From Melampsora larici-populina 98AG31 (Eukaryota; Basidiomycota; Pucciniomycetes; Pucciniales; Melampsoraceae), in the NCBI RefSeq assembly GCF_000204055.1, contig NW_006768779.1, positions 1,419,949 through 1,483,948 of the forward strand: DNA of 64,000 bases. The letters run 5' to 3'. Both the position numbers and the translations under genes were made by a program. Under the pieces are notes generated by a model, which made no database searches, was not told the origin of the DNA, and saw only the letters and a program-made list of their open reading frames with translations. Each line of letters begins with the position of its first letter. Positions within the stretch are counted from its first letter, which is position 1. Shown in pieces: positions 55,964 to 64,000 of this stretch.

Positions 55964-58564
55964 ATGGAATTTACTGGTACCATTGCCACACCTACCAGCG
56001 CGTACCCAAGTTTTCATCCATTTGATCAATCGAAGTTGTTTCATTCGGATATTCCATCACCACCACCATACCCCTCGCTCTTGTCCACCACCCAAGCTCA
56101 AGCTCACTGCCACACTTCAGTGCCATCACATCATTCATCGGGTTGTCTGCATTCTGATCCATCCTCACCTTCGCCTATCATCCAACCCGCCGTCACTGGG
56201 GCTTTCATCAATCAACACCATCAGAATCAGCATTTGGCTGGAAATGCGTATGAAGTCAGCTCTGAAGAAGATCTTCCTCGCTGGGAAACTAGCCCTCGTT
56301 CTCCATTCTCGTCGGATTCTTCCATACACCTGCATCAACTACCCGCGTCTGCACTCTTACCTTCAGCAGTCACGTCTTCTCCGGGGATCTTGACGTACGA
56401 GTACTCCTACCCTGCCTCAATTTACCATCACCCAAATTCAACCACAGCTAGCTATCATCCACATTCCCTTCCTCCCCCAACTCCACCGGCACCGGCTCCG
56501 CTCAACGTTCTTCCGGGGTCTTCGTCTTCCAGCGTCTCGTGGGGGACCTCTCATGCTACACATCCTTCTTCTATAGCAAGCGCACCAATTGGTCATCCTG
56601 ATCCACGAAGTAGAAGCTGGTCTCCCGACTCTTATGAGCGCGCTTCGAACATTCATCATTTAGAACTTAAGCGCCCGAGAACAGACCCGGATCTGTTCAA
56701 CTATGCCGGTCCACCGTTATCAACTTCTGAACCTTTCCTACTACCATATGAAGGCTCTTATCCTGCTGCATCCCTCTCAAAACACCGCTCTTCTGGTGCT
56801 TCTCGTCGGTTGGTTGAGGCTCAATTTGATAGCCCTACGGTGATAACATCATTGAAGAAAAAAAAGCGCGAGGTTCGTGAAGCATCAGCTACTTGTGGAA
56901 GATGTGGTCGTATGATGGGTCGTCTCACCCTCCGAGGAAGCGCTGAAGAGATGGTGGTAAGCGGTGGCTACGAAATTGTCCAAACATGCCGAGAATGTCA
57001 AGGCATCAGCGGCACTGCAGTCTCCGGTGGCGTGGAAAGGCAAGTCCATATCCCTTTTGGTGGATGTACCACTTTCACCGTCCAGATCCCAACAAGCACG
57101 ACGATGCGCAAGCGAAATCGACGGACCGACGACGTCACTGCACCTACAACTTGCGATTGCTGCGGTAGGCAACTAGGCGTAGGAGGAATAGTGGCCCGAA
57201 ACGGACGCTCAGCTATCCAGTTTGCAGTCGAAGTTGTTTGTGTTGGATGTGTAGAACGATATAGAAGATGTACGGACTGCGGTGGCGGAGGCGGTAGTCG
57301 CCTAGGGTGAGTACATCCCTATGTTCCAGTCATACCCTGTTTTCTTGTCTATGTATTTGCTGATGTCTCGTACTCTTATTGGTAGTGTTGGAAAGTGGAG
57401 ATGCAAGGAGCTGTTCTCTGATGGCAGACGAACATGTGTACTGTCGCATCAACGTCAAGGCGGGAATGGAGCAGGAGAGATACGTAACGTCGTCTGGTCA
57501 GTGGGACAGATAGACTTGGACGAAGTGATTGAACAAGTCAAAGAGTTGGTCAAGCACTCACTATATGCAGCATTGGCAACTCCCGAGGTTTGTATTCAGT
57601 GTATCTTTCTTGTCGGAGGATGTAGGGCTCACATGAAATTCTCTCCAACAATGTAGATGCTCGAGTCAGGAGTTGCCAGGGTGACCAAATTTGATGACAT
57701 CAACACCATGTGTAGGTCGTTGAATGCAAATAGAGATACTTGTCATCATGTTGACCAAACCTATCACCTTTTTTGTCAACAGATCTCAATGGATGGAAAC
57801 GAATCGAATGCATGATGAAGAACGATGTAGAGGCAAGGGAAGGAAGACGGAGATATGTTGGATTACGATGGTCGAAGCCGCATCCTCGAAAGGGACCCAA
57901 GAGACAGACGCTCCCGGTTCCAGTGAGCGAGGAACCAAAGAAACGAACCCTCGTAGAGCCGGGGAAAGAGCTGACCGGATTTGTGCTAGCTGAGTAGGTG
58001 CCTGTCTGCTGTAAATCTGATGAAGACCCACCAGGACCTGAGATTCACTAGGTCACTCTGATGATTTTATTTTACAGGTGGGATATGGAGAAAGGGACAA
58101 TGTTCATTGCTGTTGCTATGCCTTGGCAAAGTGGTGATGCGCTTGAGTCGACCTCTTGCTTATCACACGAGACCTTGCTCGTCGCACGAGCTGATCGCGC
58201 GGAACTGATCCAGCGCCTCGTAGGGTCGGGCCAAATGACCAACGAAGAAGCCATTGAGCGATTGCCCCCGATAGAGCACCTGTAAATATTTCGTTTTCTT
58301 GCGGTCTTGTATCTTGTGATATCTATGTGAAGACTGACTTATTTTTCGGGTTGAGTTAGTTGGACAACCCTCTTCTTTGAACGTGATAGCCGCCTAATTC
58401 AATTCATTGAGAAACGCAAACAATTCAAGCGCCTATCAGAATATCTCTCTACAAATCGTGATGTTTGCGTCGAGGACTTTCGCCAATCTTTTCTTACTGA
58501 ACAGGAATTGGCTACAGGAATTTGGGAGACGTGGGTCAGAAGAGAAGGTAGTACAAAAAAATAG
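55964..58564 (+). CDS. Cys-rich (CxxC) protein of unknown family, 739 residues
   Basis: Six exons (55964-57306, 57386-57587, 57657-57711, 57783-57993, 58078-58281, 58360-58564) join without a frame break. The first 300 residues are low complexity (Pro/Ser/His/Tyr-rich, disordered). Residues about 310-445 hold paired cysteines: CGRCGRMMG, CRECQG, CDCCGRQLG, CVGCVERYRRCTDC, probably zinc-binding. Then GKWRCKELFSDGRRTCVLSH, VWSVGQIDLDEVIEQVKELV, MYLNGWKRIECMMKND, RYVGLRWSKPHPRKGPKRQ, ELTGFVLAEWDMEKGTMFIA and FFERDSRLIQFIEKRKQFKR. A basic segment between these could be a nuclear signal. I have an impression of related basidiomycete proteins but cannot name the family. The 'GFVLAEWD...FIAVAMPW' part vaguely recalls an acetyltransferase-type fold, which I do not claim. 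ATG 55964 is the first in frame; upstream there is only a TTG. Confidence 0.8.
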
Positions 58565-59877
58565 TCATCTTTAACGGCGAGGAAATCGCGAAACGCCACC
58601 GTTAGAAGTCCCATGACCTGGAAGGATCGTGACCGCGCCTGAAATTTTCCAATAATTCTTCTATGTGAAGTTCTTTTTTCTGATATATCTCTCTTGTAAG
58701 GCCTAGTTTGTGAAACACATTTGTTATCTTTCTTGCTCTGATTTCCATCTCACTCTAGTGGTTTGATTAACTGTTATCTCATTTTTCCTATGTCGCACGA
58801 AGTGCCAATTTTCCTTTTCCTTTTTGTGCTTTCGGGTTCTATTGCAATTCTGTACTGTCTCAAATAGATCATGATTTGAAACTTCAGTCACTTTGGCTGG
58901 CAGCTTGGGGTGTGATCTACTGGACGGGATCATGATGAAATGCTGGTTGGCAAGACCCTTTCACAGCGAGTAAAGAAACCCTACTAATAGCATCCTACGA
59001 ATACCCTGTCTCATTTCTTCAAAAGTGGTGCTATATGCGTTTAGGCTTTGAACAGGCATATTGAGAAATTACTTGTGTTTCTGTGGCAGGTTTCCTCAAG
59101 ATGCCTCTTCCCTCTATGAATTCACTCAATGTCTCTCCGAAGAACTTGGTGATATGACACATTCAGCACTTCATTGGTTGGCCAGACATGAATGCATATG
59201 TTATTCAGCTCTACTCGAATAGTATCAACCAAAGCCATCTCCATTGGTGCGCTTAGAAAGGCCCCAGTTTGTTGAGTGTTACTGACTCTTTCATTCCTAA
59301 AGCTGTGGAGCCTCAAGGATTTGTGTGTTTGGGTGTACATAATTGAAGTATTAATGTGATCTTAATGGCTTATTAATACTCGTGGTTACTTCTTTTCTTT
59401 TATGACATCATTACACTTGTTATAGGTCAGATAGATATGACATCATTCTATTTACTTTGATATAAAGATGTTTTGTGCTCTTATTCATTTGCCCTTTCTC
59501 TTTATCCAACTTAAACATTTTGTTTTGTCACAATCTTCTCTCATCAGATTGTTCTCATCCTTTTCAATCAGTGTGCAGCTTTCGCTGATTCTCACAGGTA
59601 ATAACCATTTTAAGTTACATTGTTTGAGAGAAGATTTAGTTTGAGTATATGAGTTTGCAGTCGTTACCCTGGCTGTGAACTTTGATGGTTCTAAATTGAC
59701 TGAGTCCCTCCTCAAATGTTTAGATCTGGAGTCTGGACTCTGAATGGTTGGACTCCCAAAAATGATCCACACTGCACCATGATTACCTTTTTACTTCCAA
59801 ACTGAACTTGTACAGTAAGAGATCAATGCTCTTCAAGAGATACATTGACACAGTAAGTTGGCATCTTTCCTATCAAT
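58565..59877. other. Intergenic, no gene recognised
   Basis: Ordinary AT-rich DNA behind the Cys-rich gene. No family-like frames and no transposon ends seen. Confidence 0.5.
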
Positions 59878-60447
59878 TTGCATGAGGGAACAATAACTTC
59901 ACAATCTACGGGCCAAAATCTGAATCAATGTGTGACACAATCATTTATCCCTGACACTTGTGGACACTCAAATATAATCAAGTCCCTCACCAGAGGCCCG
60001 CTGAGCCTCGGTACTTTGGCAAGGAACTTGGTTAAGTCTGGTGGAGACCAGACTTCTTTGTCTCCACATCACATACAGACCAAGTACAATTTTTTAGTTG
60101 CAACAGGTCAGCATCCATTGAATACCATTCACAATTTTATCATCCCAATGGTCTGTGGCAAGCAAAAAGTACTCAAAGTTCTCACCAATGAGCTCATGAA
60201 TGAACACTATCAAAATTGTCTGAGTCAAACACACCGTGATCAACATCAGGGCTGTGACCCAGACTTGGCCCTGCCCAGCCAACTCTGCCGGATGGTTTTC
60301 ACAGAGCTGACAGTACGCGCCCTGTGGCATTTGTACTTGACTGGATGGCAGTTAAAGATGGCCCCGCAGGCAGAATGGGCAGCTCAGTTGCCTGACCTGC
60401 TTGGAAGCCATTCCAACACCTTTTCCGCCAAACATATCTCACAATAA
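59878..60447 (+). other. Uncharacterised 190-codon open frame in repeat-rich DNA
   Basis: An uninterrupted frame from ATG 59878 to the stop at 60445-60447, long for this AT-rich surrounding. Sample segments: SFIPDTCGHSNIIKSLTRGP, TVRALWHLYLTGWQLKMAP. Balanced composition with several Cys, His and Trp, no membrane segment, and no recognised domain. A MITE lies 50 bp downstream. It could be a lineage-specific gene, an exon, or a piece of a transposable element. Confidence 0.35.
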
Positions 60448-60495
60448 CCAGGACACAAGGTTGTTAGGTCTTATCTTGACAGACTCAAACTCCTA

Positions 60496-60671
60496 CAGTC
60501 AAACCCGCGCAAATGCATACCCGCGCAGGTGCATAACCCGTGATAATGCATAGAAAAAATCTAGAATCTTGATGCTTTTTACTGCCAAATTTGACAACAG
60601 AAATGCATAACCCGTCAAAATGCCTAGCAAAAGCCTTCCACCCAAATTATGCGTTTGCGCGGGTTTGACTG
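60496..60671. mobile_element. 176-bp Tc1/mariner-like MITE
   Basis: Both ends read CAGTCAAACCCGCGCAAA inward and continue (T or C)GCATA; the arms agree at all but one of the first 24 positions. TA flanks both sides (60494-60495 and 60672-60673), the duplication expected for Tc1/mariner/pogo elements. Inside, TGCATAACCCGT recurs twice. Near-identical arms suggest relatively recent activity. Confidence 0.88.
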
Positions 60672-60673
60672 TA

Positions 60674-61236
60674 TTGAGCTTCAAGGATGCCCTGCATCCC
60701 CAACCTGGCATGCCCTGGTTGGCCGTGAGGAGTTCTGAACGGTACCCGGGTCTACCCAAGGCCGGATATTCATGACATTTGTAACTGATCACATATGTCA
60801 AGACTTTTCTTTGATTGTCTGAGATAACTCAGCATCAACCTTGATTGAAATTCTCAGAAGGTGATGCCCTCCAAATGATTACACTGTATGTCCTTGTGAA
60901 GATGTTTTGACACATGTATCAAGGTGCATAAGAACAGATGAATGAAACACATCCAGAGTATCTTTGATCTCATTGAAGTAAAAATGACGTCTAGCACTGA
61001 AGAGAATGAAAAAAAACAATGAGGTGACTGAACATTCATTTTGACAGTTGTCTAGTCACCTTTATTAAATATGCTCCCCCAGCATACCACATACCTAACA
61101 CATGGGGTATATAAGTGCCCACTTTTCTGAACCACTTTGTCAGGGTGGCTAACAAAACTACTTACTAACTACGCTGATCTAGTAGTGAGTTGAGCCCTGA
61201 CTAGGTGTTCCGCTGGGTACGGGGAACTAGTAAGTA
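60674..61236. other. Repeat-like spacer with a TATA-like box
   Basis: GGGGTATATAAGTGCCCAC at about 61105 is followed by a roughly 150-bp GC-richer stretch ending near 61240, an arrangement compatible with a solo LTR or promoter. No terminal duplication or second LTR was found. Confidence 0.3.
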
Positions 61237-61500
61237 TTACTTCTTAAAACAAAAGAAATAAGATATAGAATAATCAGTTACACTGATATCTGGTTGAATG
61301 GTTTTTAGAGAAAACCCCAAAGTTACAGGCCCACCGCAAGTGAACAGGTGACGGTAGGTCAGACCTGGGCCTGGAGTGTTTCTCAAAGCTAGAAAGCTAG
61401 GAGTAGCCTGAGATGTGAAATCTACAGGGATCCTGCCAACAACAAGTGTTGCAGAACCTGGGTCTATGACCAATAGAGACAAAGTTGACTGACCATTGAG
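61237..61500 (-). pseudogene. Possible aspartic-protease-like fragment
   Basis: The minus-strand frame reads LPLNGQSTLSLLVIDPGSAT then LVVGRIP, resembling the first active-site strand of pepsin-type proteases (LLVDTGSxxxWVG) but with Pro in place of Thr in D-T-G. Nothing else of such a protease is recognisable nearby. Very tentative. Confidence 0.2.
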
Positions 61501-64000
61501 GGGGAGATAAGATTCAAAGGTGAGTGGATGTAAGATTTAGAAATGGGTAGACTGGAAGTCCAAGTGACACTGATTTCTAGGGTTGTTTTAGATTCAATGG
61601 GAGCAAGGGAGTTATTTGTTGGGAATGTCTTGTCAAGCTGGCAGTTGAACAGAAAAGGATACTTTGTTTAGACAAGTCTCAAGAATAGTTGGGGTCTTGT
61701 AAAATCAGGCGCCCTCCTATCTTCTTGTCTGGAGGGTCTAGTATTTTTACTTTTATGCTCACCACCATTGACTTGTGGTTACAACAATGGTAAGGCTCTT
61801 ATCTGGACCTATATGGCTTGGTCATGGGGACCTCTTCTGGGATTCAATGTGTTATCCCAATTGGGTTAGGTCCAGTTTGCAATGTAAGGTTCTCTAATTT
61901 GTTGATTCTCACATAAGGAAACTTCCTTGTTTTGTATGGTTCTTTGGTCTAGTATGTTTCTTAGTCACCTCTTGTCGTGGACTACTGTACTAACCATTTG
62001 TGAAATTTCTGTTGCTTTGGGGATTTTCTCATATCAAGCTTCCTCTTCTGTTTTCCTGGGTCTTTGAAACTAGACCTTTAAGTTGTATGGTTTTTTTATT
62101 ATTTTTTGTAGTTTTAATAATTTTATTCTTATGTGGATAATTAAATATAAACAATAATTGATCTTATAATACTAGATCTTGTTAAGGTGTAAAAGGGATG
62201 TGTTTTATCAAAATATAAATGTATAAGAAATATGTATTGTGTGGATATCCTGAAGTCCTTTTGGTTCTCCTTGTGGAGAACTCAAGGGCTGACACACTTG
62301 GTAAAAATTATTTTTGGGGTAGTGATATGAGTGGCGGGTTCTGCTCTTGACATTTCAAAAAATTCCTTCATTTCCATCTTTTTATCAAGGTGAACATCAA
62401 TATTTAGTTTCCAAATTTAGGTGATTTGTTGAACACAATGTTTGAATCTTAGTGATCACTTTGCCATTGCATGCTTGGTAGATGAACCTCAATTTTTTGT
62501 TTCAAAGTTCAATTCTGAAATAAATCAAGTGTTATCTGCTCAAGTTATCAAGCAAGACAATTTTGTACGCATTTTTAAGATCAGTTGAAACTCAAATGAC
62601 TACTGACCCTTTGAACATATTCAACTCCTCACTTTTGAACTGACATACCCATTGAAAATATTGGTCATTTGAGTCCATTTGCAAATCATTTTGAAATGGC
62701 TTGCAGCTCCTTGGATGCAAGTGGACTTGTTTGAATTTCCTAAACTACCACAGAACATTGAAGAGTTTGAAAAGGGTTTTCTCAAGATGCATTTTGCCAC
62801 AAAAAATACATCTGTGACTTTGAGAAATTACAACAACCCACAATCTGGATACCATCTCTCAATCTATGGTTTGGATTTTGACTGGTTCTCTTATTATTTC
62901 CAAATACCTTTCAAGACAGCAATTGTTACATTGAATATTTCTGTGAGAAAAACTTTGAGATGAAAACTCTAACCAACTCAAATCATCATAAATGACCATT
63001 TACCTAGAAAGAAGTTGAAGTTGGATCTCCCAATTTTAAAAATGTTTGAGGTTTCATGCCTTCTTGGTTCTGAGATTTGTGTCTTTTACTTTTGCATTCA
63101 ATCTAAGATAAACAAATTGTCTCAGCAGGCCCTGAACCGGATATTGCTTGGCTTAAATTGAATTCAAATGCAAGGAATCTCAATGATTGGAAAGAGTTGA
63201 ACATCAGATGCTTAGATGGATTGGGACATCCTGAACATACAGTACCAAAAGTCAATTTCCTTTACAGTTGAATGATATGGGTAGACCTTCTCTAATTGCA
63301 AACTTTTTGCATTCTACTCAACCTGGCCTGGATTTGCTGGTCCCCCAATTAACTTTGATGTGTACCATCAGGCCCGGGTCAATGAACTTTTCAATGTCAA
63401 CCTTAAATTTCTTACTTATTCTTGTCTTCTCTACGTAAAGTATTGGTCATGTTCTTGTTTCCTATTTATGATTGCTCGGACCTCAAAGCTAATAACTTGT
63501 AAAACCTTGGTCCTTGTATTTAATCCTCATCACGGTTCATTTATAATACCTCAAATCTCACTGTTTTGCAAAACTAAAAGGCCAACAAGGATAGTCTAGA
63601 TCCCCTTTGAACCAAGAAGGAAATATGTGATCCAATCTCATTTAATGGGGACTCCACGCCAAAGGAACGACATGTGGAGAGTTTCCATAGGCGTGAAATG
63701 AGGGTGACAGAAATGTAGAGTCTGCCCATGTCACGTCCTAGTGACAGGGGTGGTGACCCGTGGGGAGAAGTGGCGCTGGCAAGGTTGAGGATTTTCAACC
63801 GGCAGAACACTTCTCCTCAGCATCCGCGGAATCACAGTCTACGCTCTCTAGCCGTCGAATAATTTCTCTATCTCTCACGTTTCTCTCATAATTTTTCTTT
63901 TTCAAATCATAATTTTTCTTTTCATCTGAATACCTCAAAATCTCAAAAAAAAAACAACAACAAGTTTGGAAAGTAGAAGATACAAAAATCAAGAAACAAT
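61501..64000. other. Right-edge AT-rich interval, no gene recognised
   Basis: A plus-strand frame at 62679-62963 (MQIILKWLAAPWMQVDLFEF by forward reading, starting at a non-ATG codon) and others have no family resemblance. 63640-63790 is more GC-rich. 63800-63960 is pyrimidine-rich on the plus strand and could be the leader of a gene beyond the edge. Confidence 0.4.

Noticed and set aside
61040..61260. Solo LTR
   Set aside because: There is a TATA-like box and a plausible layout, but no matching inverted ends, flanking duplication or second copy could be found.

Overview
This is a eukaryotic, fungal window, most likely from a rust fungus (Pucciniomycotina, Melampsora- or Puccinia-like). The evidence is intron-dense genes with short introns (about 55-120 nt, GT-AG), AT-rich intergenic DNA, a basidiomycete-type CDC12 septin, a secreted protein that looks like the basidiomycete DUF7872 family, and heavy decay of DNA transposons and gag-like sequence. 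I see no bacterial or organellar features, CRISPR array or rRNA, and I did not recognise a tRNA.

Left part (1-28 kb), gene-rich. It holds the 5' end of a TPR-type gene running off the left edge (minus); a Zn2Cys6 transcription factor (minus) with about 4.8 kb of non-coding DNA upstream; VAS1 valyl-tRNA synthetase (minus); an 801-bp foldback transposon; a ketopantoate-reductase-like gene (plus); SEC13 (minus); WHI2 (plus); a small RG-rich protein with a PLK1-interacting-protein-like C-terminus (minus); and the Ca2+-regulated aspartate/glutamate carrier AGC1 (minus).

Middle part (28-48 kb), accessory. It holds a frameshifted fragment of a PP2A B55 regulatory subunit, palindrome-rich GC islands, a secreted DUF7872-like gene with a 17-nt microexon, and the septin CDC12. 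A 6.5-kb inverted-repeat element follows (39457-45988), carrying a dead PIF/Harbinger-type transposase and several younger miniature elements nested inside one another. After it come a gag-like relic and a CACTA-type MITE.

Right part (48-64 kb). It holds a possible small ORF convergent with RPL23 (uL14), TIM54 divergent from RPL23, a long spacer, a 739-residue Cys-rich protein I could not name, and then about 5 kb of decayed repeats with a Tc1/mariner-like MITE.

The genes are unrelated housekeeping and regulatory functions (translation, ER export, mitochondrial import and transport, stress signalling, cytokinesis); I see no gene cluster. The most unusual features are structural. At least eight miniature or foldback elements have readable ends, five of them with exact target-site duplications of different sizes (9, 8, 5, 3 and 2 bp), so several transposase families have been active here. 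In addition, SEC13 has an AUG-only first coding exon, RPL23 has a GC-AG intron, and WHI2 has a last coding exon of one codon plus stop.
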